15,295 bases of DNA from Planctomycetota bacterium (GTDB taxonomy: Bacteria; Planctomycetota; MHYJ01; JACPRB01): positions 1 to 15,295 of the forward strand of contig JACQFK010000566.1 of assembly GCA_016200125.1 (NCBI GenBank). Direction: 5' to 3'. How positions within the stretch are numbered: position 1 is the first letter of the stretch; every line of letters starts with the position of its first letter. The translations under genes and the position numbers were made by a program. Positions 6,536-14,699 of this stretch are shown here, one piece after another. The notes beneath the pieces are model-generated. The model saw only the letters and a list, made by a program, of their open reading frames with translations. It did not search any database and was not told the origin of the DNA.

Positions 6536-7989
6536 TCTCGAGACGCACGGTCCTGAAAGGCGCCGCCGCCGGAGCGCTCCTCCCGCTCGGCTGCGCGACC
6601 TCCCGCTCGGCGCTCGTCGTTGAGGAGAATGCGAAGCCCGGGACCACGGACTGGCTCCTCACGAACACGCGGGCCGAAAAGAAGACCCGCTGCCCCTGGG
6701 TCGAGGGCTACTGCTCGCGCACCAGCGTCCGCGCCGGCGAGACGATCGAGTTCAAGGTCAGCACCAACCCGGCCTCGCCCTTCGTAGTCGATCTCTACCG
6801 GATGGGCTACTACGGCGGCAAGGGCGGCCGCTTCATGGCGCGCCTCGGGCCCTTCAAGGGCTCCGTCCAGCCCGATCCCGAGCCGGGCGACGAGCGGGTC
6901 CGGGCCTGCGCTTGGGAGACCTCCACGAAGCTCACGATCCCTGCCGACTGGCCCAGCGGCGTCTATCTCGGGAAGCTGACCGAGGAGAGGGAGAAGCTCC
7001 AGAGCTACGTGATCTTCGTCGTCCGCGACGACCGGCCCTGCGACTTCCTCTTCCAGGTGAGCGACACGACCTGGGCCGCCTACAACCGCTGGCCCGACCT
7101 CTGGTCGCTCTACGACGACGGGACCCCGCCGCACAACTGGTACACCGGGCCGGGGGTGCGGGTCAGCTTCGACCGCCCCTACGGCAAGTACCGCCAGATC
7201 CTCGACGCCCCGCTCTCCCAGGGCTCCGGCGAGTTCCTGCTTTGGGAGTTCACCCTCGCCTACTGGATGGAGGCGGAGGGCTACGACGTCTCATATATCA
7301 GCAACGTCGACACCCACGCCGACGGGCGGCAGCTGCTCCGCGGCCGCGCCTTCCTCTCGCAGGCCCACGACGAGTACTGGTCGCCCGACATGTTCGCCCA
7401 CACGAAGGCCGCCCTCGACCGCGGCCTGCACGCGGCCTTCCTGAGCGGCAACGCCGTCGACGGCCTGATCCGCTTCTACCGCGGCAACCGCGACTTCGCG
7501 CGCGTCGGCAAGTTCGGCCACTTAGAGCACGAGAAGAAGCGCTACCCGGGCTGGACCGAGGACGGCCCGAACCCCGCCACGCTGATGGGCGCGCGGTCGA
7601 CCTCCCCCTACAACGGCAGCGCGAGCTGGACCTGCGTGAAGGAGGATCACTGGCTCTTCGCGGGGACGGGCATGAAGAACGGCGACTCCATCCCCGACCT
7701 GGTCGGCTGGGAGCACCACGGCCTGCCCGCGCCGATCCCCGGCCTCGAGGTGCTGGCCCGCGGCCCCGTCTTCAGCGGCAAGAAGCCGCAGAACGTCGAG
7801 TACACCGCGACGATCCATCCGGGCCCGAAGGGAAACCTGGTCTTCAATGCGGCGACCATCTGGTGGTCGCTCGGGCTCAGCGAGCCGCCGGGCTTCCAGA
7901 AGCCGACCGCCCACGGCGGCTCGCCGCGCGGCCCCGATCCCCGCGTCCAGAGGATGACCCGGAACCTCTTCGACCGCTTCCTCGCATGA
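6532..7989 (+). CDS. Tat-exported N,N-dimethylformamidase beta-subunit-like protein
   Basis: A 485-residue protein beginning MISRRTVLKGAAAG, a twin-arginine export signal, followed by LLPLGC (Cys21), an imperfect lipobox that could make it a lipoprotein. The mature part resembles the large subunit of N,N-dimethylformamidase: an N-terminal beta-sandwich with VDLYRMGYYGGKGGR (86-100), then a catalytic-like domain with SDTTWAAYNRWPD (177-189), SQAHDEYWS (276-284) and SGNAVDGLIRF (305-315). Characterised members are iron amidases with Tyr and Glu ligands; Tyr282 and the acidic residues of HDEYW are candidates by position, not shown. Planctomycetes carry many such proteins of unknown substrate. 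The ATG overlaps the previous TGA (6532-6535), a sign of translational coupling. Role in the locus: possibly cleavage of an amide on an exported substrate (inference). Confidence 0.78.
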   Translation: MISRRTVLKGAAAGALLPLGCATSRSALVVEENAKPGTTDWLLTNTRAEKKTRCPWVEGYCSRTSVRAGETIEFKVSTNPASPFVVDLYRMGYYGGKGGRFMARLGPFKGSVQPDPEPGDERVRACAWETSTKLTIPADWPSGVYLGKLTEEREKLQSYVIFVVRDDRPCDFLFQVSDTTWAAYNRWPDLWSLYDDGTPPHNWYTGPGVRVSFDRPYGKYRQILDAPLSQGSGEFLLWEFTLAYWMEAEGYDVSYISNVDTHADGRQLLRGRAFLSQAHDEYWSPDMFAHTKAALDRGLHAAFLSGNAVDGLIRFYRGNRDFARVGKFGHLEHEKKRYPGWTEDGPNPATLMGARSTSPYNGSASWTCVKEDHWLFAGTGMKNGDSIPDLVGWEHHGLPAPIPGLEVLARGPVFSGKKPQNVEYTATIHPGPKGNLVFNAATIWWSLGLSEPPGFQKPTAHGGSPRGPDPRVQRMTRNLFDRFLA

Positions 7990-8002
7990 AGGAGCTCCTG
8001 CC

Positions 8003-9355
8003 ATGACGCTGCTGATGGCTCTCGTCCTGGGTCTCGGCGACGGCGAACTCAAGGCCGGCTTCGGAGCCGCCGACATCACGCCGGAGATCGGCGCGTCGAT
8101 CCCGGGCGGCTTCCGCCCCAATCCCAGCAAGGGCGTGCGCGACCCGCTCTACGCGGTCGCCTGCGTCGTGACCGACGGGACCACGCCCGTCGCGCTGGTC
8201 GGCATCGACGAGCTCTTCGTCGGCAAGTCCACGGTCAAGCAGGCGCGCGACCGGATCGAGAAGAACACGAAGATCGCGGGCGCCCACGTGCTCATCGCCG
8301 CGAGCCACACCCATTCGGGCGGACCCATCGTGAGCTGTCTCGGCAACGAGGGCGACCCCGCCTACGAGGAGAAAGTGGCCAACGGGATCGCCAAGGCCGT
8401 CGAGGACGCCTGGGCCGCGCTGCAGCCCTGCGAGATCGGCATCGGCCTCGGCAAGGAGGACTCGATCTCCTTCAACCGCCGCTTCCTGATGAAGGACGGC
8501 CGCGAGATCACCCATCCCGGAAAGCCCGGGACCAAGTACCACGACCAGATCGTCCGCGTCGCCGGTCCCATCGATCCCGACGTCGGCGTCCTGGCGGCCC
8601 GCACGATCGCGCCGAAGAACGCGGCTCCCGCGGTCCTGGGCGTGGTGGTCAACTTCGCCTGCCACTGCACCGTGGTCGGCGGCAACACGTTCTCCGCGGA
8701 CTACGTCGGCTATCTCCGCAAGAACCTCAAGGCCGCCTACGGCGAGAAGACCGAGGTCGTCTTCCTCAACGGCGCCTGCGGCGACCTCACCCAGGTCGAC
8801 AACCTCTCCACCGCGCGGGAGTTCGGACCGGAGCACGCCGCGATGATGGGCGCGAAGCTTTCCGCCGAGGCGGTCCGCACGATCAACCGCATGACCTGGC
8901 TCAAGACGCTCACGAACGCGGCGGCCACCGAGACCGTCCCCGTGAAGATCCGGGCCGAGCCGGACATCTCCGCCGAGAAACCCGCCTTCGGCCTGGGCAG
9001 CGGGCCGGACGACGTCTACGCGACCGAGCGGATGCTGGTGGCCGAGGAGCGGGCAAAGACGCCAGAGATCCCCTGCGAGGTCCAGGGCCTCCGCATCGGC
9101 CCGCTGGGGATCGCGACCAACGGCGCCGAGTACTTCGTCGAGTACGGCCTCCGCATCAAGCAGACCTCGCCCCACAAGTACACCTGGTTCGTGGAACTGG
9201 CCAACGAGTACATCGGCTACGTGCCGACGGCCCAGGCCTTCGTGGGCGGCGGCTACGAGCCGCGCACCGCGCGGTCCAGCAAGCTCGCGCCCGAGGGCGG
9301 GCAGAGGCTCGTCGAGGGCGCCGCGCGGGCCCTGCAGCGCATCGTGGAGAAGTGA
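8003..9355 (+). CDS. Neutral/alkaline ceramidase-like (N-acyl amidase family) hydrolase
   Basis: A 450-residue protein whose N-terminal part matches the neutral ceramidase family, which cuts the N-acyl amide of ceramide with zinc. Visible motifs: AGFGAADITPEIG (18-30), SHTHSGG (101-107), NFACHCTVVG (217-226), NGACGDLTQVDN (256-267), NGAEYFVEYG (373-382) and NEYIGYVPT (401-409). Expected zinc ligands are a His in SHTHSG, His221, Glu376 and a Tyr of NEYIGYVPT. The residue aligned with the nucleophilic Ser of characterised ceramidases (GDVSPN) is Thr263. It lacks the long C-terminal domain of true ceramidases, as do many planctomycete homologues, so the substrate may not be ceramide. A hydrophobic start (MTLLMALVLGLG) suggests a short signal peptide. 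GAAGGAG-type ribosome site at 7988-7994; 13 bases after the previous gene, same operon. Confidence 0.82.
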   Translation: MTLLMALVLGLGDGELKAGFGAADITPEIGASIPGGFRPNPSKGVRDPLYAVACVVTDGTTPVALVGIDELFVGKSTVKQARDRIEKNTKIAGAHVLIAASHTHSGGPIVSCLGNEGDPAYEEKVANGIAKAVEDAWAALQPCEIGIGLGKEDSISFNRRFLMKDGREITHPGKPGTKYHDQIVRVAGPIDPDVGVLAARTIAPKNAAPAVLGVVVNFACHCTVVGGNTFSADYVGYLRKNLKAAYGEKTEVVFLNGACGDLTQVDNLSTAREFGPEHAAMMGAKLSAEAVRTINRMTWLKTLTNAAATETVPVKIRAEPDISAEKPAFGLGSGPDDVYATERMLVAEERAKTPEIPCEVQGLRIGPLGIATNGAEYFVEYGLRIKQTSPHKYTWFVELANEYIGYVPTAQAFVGGGYEPRTARSSKLAPEGGQRLVEGAARALQRIVEK

Positions 9356-9413
9356 CGCAAAATCATAGCTCGACTCATCCTAAAGCGTAGGCCCCGGGAG
9401 AGAATACTAGGCC
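9356..9413 (+). other. 58-base gap before the PVC dehydrogenase gene
   Basis: The largest gap in the plus-strand operon. It contains an AT-richer stretch and a GGGAG (9396-9400), but no convincing hairpin, -35/-10 pair or operator. AATACT at 9403-9408 is only six bases from the ATG, too close to be a useful -10. An internal promoter is possible but not supported. Confidence 0.3.
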
Positions 9414-12257
9414 ATGATGAAACTGCTGCCCCTCGCCCTGCTCGCGCTCCTCTGCCAGGAAACGCCGCGCGAGATCAAGAGTCCGCTCACGCCGGAGCAG
9501 GCGCTGGCCGAGTTCAAGACCCGGCCCGGGCTGCGCGTCGAGCTCGTGGCCTCCGAGCCCGAGGTGATGAGCCCCGTCGCCGCGGCCTTCGACGAGCAGG
9601 GCCGCCTCTTCGTCGTCGAGATGCTCGATTACCCGGTCTACGACAAGTCGAAGCCCCCCCAGGGCCGGATCAAGCTGCTCGAGGACAAGGACGGGGACGG
9701 GCGCTTTGAAACGGCGACGGTCTTCGCGGAAGGCCTCCTCATGGCGCAGGGGGTCCAGCCCTGGAAGGGCGGCATCCTGGTGACCCAGGCCCCGAACGTG
9801 CTGTACCTCAAGGACAGCGACGGCGACGGCAAGGCGGACGTCCGCGAGACGCTCTTCAGCGGCTTCGCGGCCGAGAACCCGCAGCTCCGGGTGAGCTTCC
9901 CGACCTTCGGCCTCGACAACTGGATCTATGTCGCCAACGGCCAGCGCGGGGGGAAGATCAAGAACGCGGCCAAGCCGGAGTCGCAGCCCATCGACATCGG
10001 CGGCCAGGACTTCCGCTTCGATCTCGTCCACGACCGCGCGGAGGCGATCACCGGCTTCGGCCAGTTCGGCCTGACCTTCGACGACTGGGGCCACCGCTTC
10101 GTCTGCACGAACCGCAACCACCTGATCCCGCTCGTGATCCCGAACGCCTACTTCAAGCGGAACCCCTTCCTCGCCGCGCCGGGGCCCGTCACCGACAACC
10201 AGGGCGCGGGCGGCGCCGCGCGCGTCTATCCGATCAGCAAGGCCTGGACGCTCTCCTCGGTCCACAGCGGGACCTTCACGGCGTCCTGCGGCGTCTTCGT
10301 CTACCGGGGCGACCTGCTGCCCCGCGAGTACCGCGGCCACGTCTTCACCTGCGAGCCCACGGGGAACCTCATCCACGAGGAGGAGCTGACCCCGGCCGGC
10401 GGATCCTACACCTGGAAGCCGCCCCACGAGGGCGCCGAATTCCTCGCCTCGCCCGACAACTGGTTCCGGCCCGTCAGCATGTTCCCCGGCCCCGACGGCG
10501 CGCTCTACGTGGTCGACATGTACCGCATGGAGGTCGAGCATCCGGACTGGGTCCCCGCCGACATGAAGGCCCGCTACAATTTCAACCACCGGCGCGACCA
10601 GGGGCGCCTCTGGCGGATCGTGCCCGAGGGGAAGCGCAACCCCGCGCCCCGTCCGGCGCTCGCCCAGGTGAAGACGCCGGACCTCGTGGCCCTGCTCGAC
10701 CACCCCGACGCCTGGTGGCGCCTGACCGCGCAGCGGCTCCTCATCGAGCGCCAGGACGCCCGGTCCTGGGCCCCGCTCCTGAAGATGGCGGCCTCCGGCG
10801 ACCCGCTGGGCCGACTCCACGCGGCCTGGGCGCTCGAAGGCCAGAACCAGCTGGGCAACGACCTGATCCTGAGGCTGCTCGTCGACCCCAGCCCCGGCGT
10901 CCGCGAGAACGCGGTGCGTCTCGCCGAGCGCTGGACCGCGCAGTCCTCGATCCAGGAGCAGCTCCTCCGGCTGGCCGGCGACCCGGATTCCCACGTGCGA
11001 TGGCAGACGGCGCTCACCTTGGGCGCCTGGGAGAGCGACCAGATCCTCGAGCCGCTGGCCCGGATCGCGGCAGCCGCGATCGACGACCGCTGGACGCGCC
11101 TCGCCGTGGCGAGCGCGGTGCCGACGCGGGCGGGGCTGCTGATCCCCAAGATCCAGGATCCCCTCTTCCTCCGCGAGCTGGCGACGATCGTCGGCAGCCG
11201 GCGCGACAAGGAGGAGGTCGCCGGGGTGATCCGGGGGCTGGGCACGACGGCGGGACGGCGGCAGTCGGCGGTCCTGAACGGCCTCGCCGAAGGCATGGCG
11301 CGGCGCGGCGCCAAGCTCGGCGAGTTCCTGGGCTCGCTGCCCGAGGTCCTGTCGCAGGCGGGAGGCGTCGCGCTGGACGGCGCGCGTCCCCTTCCCGAGC
11401 GGCTCGACGCGATCCGCCTCCTGGTCCACCTCCCCTGGGACGCGGCCTCGGTCCCGCTGGGCGCGCTGCTCGCCGAGGAGCAGCCGCAGGAGGTCCGCAT
11501 CGCCGCGGTGTCCGCGCTCTCCACGCACGGCCGCCCCGAGATTTCGGCGATGCTCCTGAAGTCCTGGAAGAAGGCGCTGCCCGCGCTCAAGCGCGAGATC
11601 CTGGAGGCGATGGGCCGGCGGCCCGAGCGGATCCAGGCCCTGCTCGACGAGATCGAGGCGAACCGGATGATGCCGGGCGAGCTGGGGGCGGCCCTGCTCA
11701 AGCAGGTCCTCAACCACGGCGACGCCGCGATCCGCGAGCGGGCCAAGAAGGTCGTGCAGGACAAGATGCCCGAGGAGCGGCAGAAGATCATCGACCGCTT
11801 CAAGCCCGCGCTCGCGATGACGGGCGACCCCAAGCGCGGCCGCGAGATCTTCAAGACGAACTGCGCGGCCTGCCACAAGATCCTGGGCATCGGCACGCTG
11901 GTCGGCCCCGACATCTCCGACACGCTGAGCAAGGCCCCCGACCAGCTCCTGGTCGACATCCTGGACCCCAGCCGCGTCATCGACAACAACTACGCGAACT
12001 ACGTGGTGAAGACGAAGAGCGGCGCGGTGCTCTCGGGCTACATCGCCGCGCAGACGGCCTCGAGCCTGACCCTGCGGCGCGGCGAGGGCCAGCAGGACGT
12101 CGTCCTGCGCGAGGACATCGAGGAGATGAAGTCGAGCGGCGTGTCGCTGATGCCCGAGGGGCTCGAGAAGAACGTCACGATCGAGGGCATGGCGGACCTG
12201 ATCGCGTTCCTCAAGGGCTGGCGCTTCATCGACGCCCCCGAGCGGGAGAAGCGGTGA
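9414..12257 (+). CDS. PVC-type dehydrogenase: beta-propeller, HEAT repeats and C-terminal haem-binding domain
   Basis: A 947-residue exported protein. Order: a short signal peptide (MMKLLPLALLALLCQ); a beta-propeller dehydrogenase-like domain (about 25-415) with DKDGDGRFE- and DSDGDGKAD-type acidic loops and WGHRFVCTNRNH; an alpha-helical HEAT-like repeat region (about 420-790); and a cytochrome c-like domain with CAACH at 817-821, a probable distal Met913 in SLMPEGL, and the GPDIS/DPSRVID elements typical of the Planctomycete haem-binding domain. Such proteins are abundant in planctomycetes and thought to oxidise sugars or other alcohols outside the cytoplasm and pass electrons to the chain; few are characterised. 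The ATG pair at 9414/9417 leaves the exact start open by one codon. It ends the plus operon and is followed one base later by hairpin 12259-12289. Confidence 0.9.
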   Translation: MMKLLPLALLALLCQETPREIKSPLTPEQALAEFKTRPGLRVELVASEPEVMSPVAAAFDEQGRLFVVEMLDYPVYDKSKPPQGRIKLLEDKDGDGRFETATVFAEGLLMAQGVQPWKGGILVTQAPNVLYLKDSDGDGKADVRETLFSGFAAENPQLRVSFPTFGLDNWIYVANGQRGGKIKNAAKPESQPIDIGGQDFRFDLVHDRAEAITGFGQFGLTFDDWGHRFVCTNRNHLIPLVIPNAYFKRNPFLAAPGPVTDNQGAGGAARVYPISKAWTLSSVHSGTFTASCGVFVYRGDLLPREYRGHVFTCEPTGNLIHEEELTPAGGSYTWKPPHEGAEFLASPDNWFRPVSMFPGPDGALYVVDMYRMEVEHPDWVPADMKARYNFNHRRDQGRLWRIVPEGKRNPAPRPALAQVKTPDLVALLDHPDAWWRLTAQRLLIERQDARSWAPLLKMAASGDPLGRLHAAWALEGQNQLGNDLILRLLVDPSPGVRENAVRLAERWTAQSSIQEQLLRLAGDPDSHVRWQTALTLGAWESDQILEPLARIAAAAIDDRWTRLAVASAVPTRAGLLIPKIQDPLFLRELATIVGSRRDKEEVAGVIRGLGTTAGRRQSAVLNGLAEGMARRGAKLGEFLGSLPEVLSQAGGVALDGARPLPERLDAIRLLVHLPWDAASVPLGALLAEEQPQEVRIAAVSALSTHGRPEISAMLLKSWKKALPALKREILEAMGRRPERIQALLDEIEANRMMPGELGAALLKQVLNHGDAAIRERAKKVVQDKMPEERQKIIDRFKPALAMTGDPKRGREIFKTNCAACHKILGIGTLVGPDISDTLSKAPDQLLVDILDPSRVIDNNYANYVVKTKSGAVLSGYIAAQTASSLTLRRGEGQQDVVLREDIEEMKSSGVSLMPEGLEKNVTIEGMADLIAFLKGWRFIDAPEREKR

Positions 12258-12258
12258 G

Positions 12259-12289
12259 TGTCACAAAACAACCAGTTTGTTTTGTGACA
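12259..12289. terminator. Perfect 13-bp hairpin between convergent genes, bidirectional terminator candidate
   Basis: Arms TGTCACAAAACAA (12259-12271) and TTGTTTTGTGACA (12277-12289) pair without mismatch around the loop CCAGT. It starts one base after the dehydrogenase TGA and lies four bases past the stop of the facing monooxygenase gene (12294), so it can serve both. It is an AT-rich island in GC-rich DNA. There is no clean T-run after the stem on either strand; instead the Ts lie inside the 3' arm. The core AAAAC-NN-CCAGTTTGTTTT recurs in the hairpin at 14700-14726. Terminator function is inferred from position and shape; an mRNA 3'-end stabiliser is an alternative. Confidence 0.7.
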
Positions 12290-12293
12290 GGGT

Positions 12294-13580
12294 CTACTTC
12301 CCTCTTCGCTTGGCCAGCAGGGCCAGGTAGAGCTTCAGGTTGTCGCCCGGGTTGAGCGTCGCCACCTGCAGGAAGGCCATCGCCATCTCGTCCTCGGTCT
12401 GCTCGCCGAACTTCACGCGCTTGGGCGGGCTCGAGGGCTGCTTCGGATTGGAGGCGCTGTTGTCGTACAGCCAGATCATGTTCAGCTCCGCGCCCTTCGG
12501 GAGCCGCACGATCTCCTTGTAGCGGTACTGCTCCTGCCAGTCGAAGTCCCAATCCTTGATCCAGATCAGCGGGATCTCCTTGCCGTCCGGCGTCTTCGCC
12601 CAGACCTTGCACTCCTTCCCCAGGTAGTGAGCGTGGGGGATGATGCCGATCAGGTCGACGTCCACCGGCAGGACGACCGAGTCCGTGATCTTGATGTCCT
12701 TCGCCCCCGCCGGCAGGTTGATCTGCCAGTCGGAGAGCGGCATCATCGCGACCATCCGCTTCGGCTTCTCCTTGGTGAACCAGAGGCCGATCTGCGACTG
12801 CTCCTTCTCGGCCTTGCCGCTGGGGCTGAAGTGGAGCTGCAGCACGATGTCGGCGTTCTTCTTGACCTCCTTGCCCATGCCGTCGGGAAAGGGCTGGGAA
12901 AGGCCCCCCGGCGCCCAGCCGCCCAGGCTGCCGCCCGAGACGGCGCCCAGGCCCAGGCCCTGGCCCCGGAAGCCCGGCGCGGGGTCCGCCTCGTCCTTCT
13001 TGCGCGACTCGCCCGTGATGTCGAGGAAGAGCAGCGCGTGGTGCACCACGCGGGTGTTGCTCGGCCGGTACTGGATGGCGCGGACGAATTTGTCCTCGGT
13101 CAGGCCGAGCGGCACCGCGAAGGCGCGGTAGATGTCGCGCCCCTCGGCGGGGACCGTGTAGGCTTCGGGCATCTTGACGACGAGGTCGGGCTCGCCGAAG
13201 GCCCAGCCTTCGGGGAACTTGGGCAGCGGCGGCAGGTCCTTGGCGTCCCCTTCCGCGCAGCCCTGCTCGATCCACTTCTTCAGGACCGCGGCGTCCGCCG
13301 GCTTCATCCGCCGCTCGCCGACGAAGTCCCCGTGGCCGGTCTCCGGCTTCCAGGGCGGCATCTGGCGGCTGTCGACCGCCGTCTGGATCTGCTTCGCGCG
13401 CTTCTTCACGTCCGCGTAGGCCAGCAGAGGGAAGGGCGCCACCTCGCCGGGCCGGTGGCAGGACGCGCAGTTGGCGAACACGATCGGCGCGACGTCCTTG
13501 GTGAAGGTGAGCGGGGCCTTCGTGTCCTGCGCTTCCGCGCCCAGCGACACCGCCAGGATCAGGGCTGCCAGCTTGCGCAT
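12294..13580 (-). CDS. Cytochrome c / copper type II (ascorbate-dependent) monooxygenase-like protein
   Basis: A 428-residue exported protein: signal peptide (MRKLAALILAVSLGAEAQ), a cytochrome c-like domain with CASCH (38-42) and a probable Met74 ligand in RQMPPW, then a domain resembling the PHM/DBH copper monooxygenases. Expected copper ligands are visible: VVHHALL (His180, His181) and LQLHF (His250) for one copper, and HAHYLG (His316, His318) with Met399 or Met401 of DEMAMAF for the other. WDFDWQEQYRY (344-354) is also typical. Known relatives hydroxylate C-H bonds; here the attached haem may supply the electrons in place of ascorbate (inference). The start at 13580 is chosen because GGAGG (13586-13590) precedes it; an ATG at 13598 would overlap the redoxin gene. 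It follows that gene by 14 bases, so the two are co-transcribed. Confidence 0.83.
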   Translation of the reverse strand: MRKLAALILAVSLGAEAQDTKAPLTFTKDVAPIVFANCASCHRPGEVAPFPLLAYADVKKRAKQIQTAVDSRQMPPWKPETGHGDFVGERRMKPADAAVLKKWIEQGCAEGDAKDLPPLPKFPEGWAFGEPDLVVKMPEAYTVPAEGRDIYRAFAVPLGLTEDKFVRAIQYRPSNTRVVHHALLFLDITGESRKKDEADPAPGFRGQGLGLGAVSGGSLGGWAPGGLSQPFPDGMGKEVKKNADIVLQLHFSPSGKAEKEQSQIGLWFTKEKPKRMVAMMPLSDWQINLPAGAKDIKITDSVVLPVDVDLIGIIPHAHYLGKECKVWAKTPDGKEIPLIWIKDWDFDWQEQYRYKEIVRLPKGAELNMIWLYDNSASNPKQPSSPPKRVKFGEQTEDEMAMAFLQVATLNPGDNLKLYLALLAKRRGK

Positions 13581-13585
13581 CGTAT

Positions 13586-13590
13586 CCTCC
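13586..13590 (-). promoter_or_regulatory. Ribosome binding site deciding the monooxygenase start
   Basis: GGAGG on the minus strand, five bases before the ATG at 13580. It lies between the redoxin stop (13595) and that ATG and rules against the in-frame ATG at 13598. The protein from 13580 begins directly with a signal peptide. Confidence 0.7.
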
Positions 13591-13594
13591 GGAA

Positions 13595-14095
13595 TCACTC
13601 GGTCAGGGGACAGCCCGCGGCCTTCGTTTCGGCCACGGGCGCGGGCCGTCCGGCCAGGACGGCGTCGATCGCATCGCGCAGTTCCCGCGTCGTGGGCTGG
13701 AGCCGGTACTTCCCGGGCGCCAGGTAGCGGTCGTCGATCCGGCCCCGGTAGACCCGCTTCCCGTCCGCGGCGACCACGACCGCTTCCGGGGTCACCGTGA
13801 CGCCGTGGGCACGGGACAATACGCGGCCCTGGTCGAGAAGTACCGGGGAATCGTAGCCGTACTCGGACGCATGCTTGCGCATCGCCGCCTCCGGCTGACG
13901 GAGGTCGGTGTAGACCATCGAGAAGCTCACGCCGCGGGGCCGGTACTCCGTCACGATCCGGTGGATCTCGGGCGCGAAGCTGTTGGCGATCGGACAGTCG
14001 GTCGTGATGAAGAAGAGGACCGCGGGGCCGCGGGCGGGCGCTTCGGAGGGGGCGCAGGCCGCGAGGAGGAGGATCGCCGGAGCCAGCCGCGTCAT
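13595..14095 (-). CDS. Lipoprotein redoxin (thioredoxin-fold) with a single CPxxN active-site cysteine
   Basis: A 166-residue protein with a lipoprotein signal peptide (MTRLAPAILLLAAC, lipobox LAAC, Cys14), so anchored outside the cytoplasm. The thioredoxin-like core contains VLFFITTDCPIANSFAPE (26-43) and a cis-proline-type VTP (101-103). The active site is CPIAN rather than CxxC, leaving one peroxidatic-like Cys34. A second cysteine, Cys162, sits near the end in AGCPLTE. This arrangement recurs in redoxins found beside or fused to cytochrome c/copper monooxygenases. The stop is 14 bases before the monooxygenase ATG on the same strand. A likely role is thiol chemistry serving that protein's copper or haem site, or peroxide handling (inference). 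No strong ribosome site precedes the ATG at 14095. Confidence 0.8.
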   Translation of the reverse strand: MTRLAPAILLLAACAPSEAPARGPAVLFFITTDCPIANSFAPEIHRIVTEYRPRGVSFSMVYTDLRQPEAAMRKHASEYGYDSPVLLDQGRVLSRAHGVTVTPEAVVVAADGKRVYRGRIDDRYLAPGKYRLQPTTRELRDAIDAVLAGRPAPVAETKAAGCPLTE

Positions 14096-14132
14096 GTACG
14101 GCTCTAGACCGGCGGGAGGGCGGAAAGGTTCG

Positions 14133-14624
14133 CTACATCTCCACGTCGGGATTCTGGTTCATCTGGCGGCTGATCTCGCCCATGAGCTCGATCTGGATGG
14201 ACTTGGAGTAGTCGGACTTCGCGCCGGCGCTGTCGCCCTTGGCCTCCTTGGAGACGCCCCGGCTGGCGTAGGCCTGCGCGAGGTTGGGGTTGAGCTCGAT
14301 CGCCTTGCTGAAGTCCTGGATCGCGCCCTCGTGGTCCCCCTGGGACTGGCGCTGGAGGGCCCGCTTCATGAACGCCGCCTCGTCGCCGGGCCGGCTGCGC
14401 GTCTTGGTGCCGCTCTCGGGATTCTTCTTGCGGCTCCGGGTCTCGCGCTCCGCTTTCGGGGGCTCCGGCGCAGGCTTGGCCGCGGGCGGAGCAGGCTTGG
14501 GGACGGGCCTGGCGGCGGAAACGCGGGGCGGGGCCGTGGGAGCGGGGCTCTTCTGGACGATGGGGTTGAGCTTGGCCGGACCCTCATCCTTCTTCTTGTT
14601 GAACAGCTTGTCCCAGAGCGCCAT
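14133..14624 (-). CDS. TPR-repeat protein with a Pro/Ala/Lys-rich linker
   Basis: A 163-residue protein without signal peptide. An N-terminal amphipathic and basic patch (MALWDKLFNKKKDEG) is followed by a low-complexity Pro/Ala/Lys/Arg region (about 17-80), then two tetratricopeptide repeats (about 84-112 and 117-146, e.g. GDHEGAIQDFSKAIELNPN). TPRs bind other proteins; the linker is probably disordered. No enzyme motif is seen. AGGAGAAGG (14632-14640) lies seven bases before the ATG, supporting the start. Partner unknown; the basic N-terminus could contact membrane or nucleic acid, which is speculation. It is separated from the upstream lipoprotein gene by a hairpin and a possible promoter, so it may be its own unit. 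Confidence 0.75.
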   Translation of the reverse strand: MALWDKLFNKKKDEGPAKLNPIVQKSPAPTAPPRVSAARPVPKPAPPAAKPAPEPPKAERETRSRKKNPESGTKTRSRPGDEAAFMKRALQRQSQGDHEGAIQDFSKAIELNPNLAQAYASRGVSKEAKGDSAGAKSDYSKSIQIELMGEISRQMNQNPDVEM

Positions 14625-14658
14625 GGGCCCGCCTTCTCCTGATCAACCGATTGGGGGA

Positions 14659-14687
14659 AGTATAGCGCGGACCCGGCCGGGGAGAAG
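14659..14687 (-). promoter_or_regulatory. Possible promoter of the TPR gene
   Basis: On the minus strand TATACT (14659-14664) is a good -10-like hexamer 34 bases before the TPR ATG. The hexamer about 17 bases upstream (CTTCTC, 14682-14687) is a poor -35. The location, after hairpin 14700-14726 and before the TPR gene, is where a promoter is expected. Confidence 0.35.
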
Positions 14688-14699
14688 TTAGAAATTCGA

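Noticed and set aside
9356..9413. Internal promoter before the PVC dehydrogenase
   Set aside because: The best -10-like hexamer is six bases from the ATG and no -35 lies at the right distance; kept only as an uncharacterised gap.
13581..13598. Upstream ATG at 13598 for the monooxygenase
   Set aside because: It overlaps the redoxin stop and puts charged residues before the signal peptide; the ATG at 13580 has a strong ribosome site.
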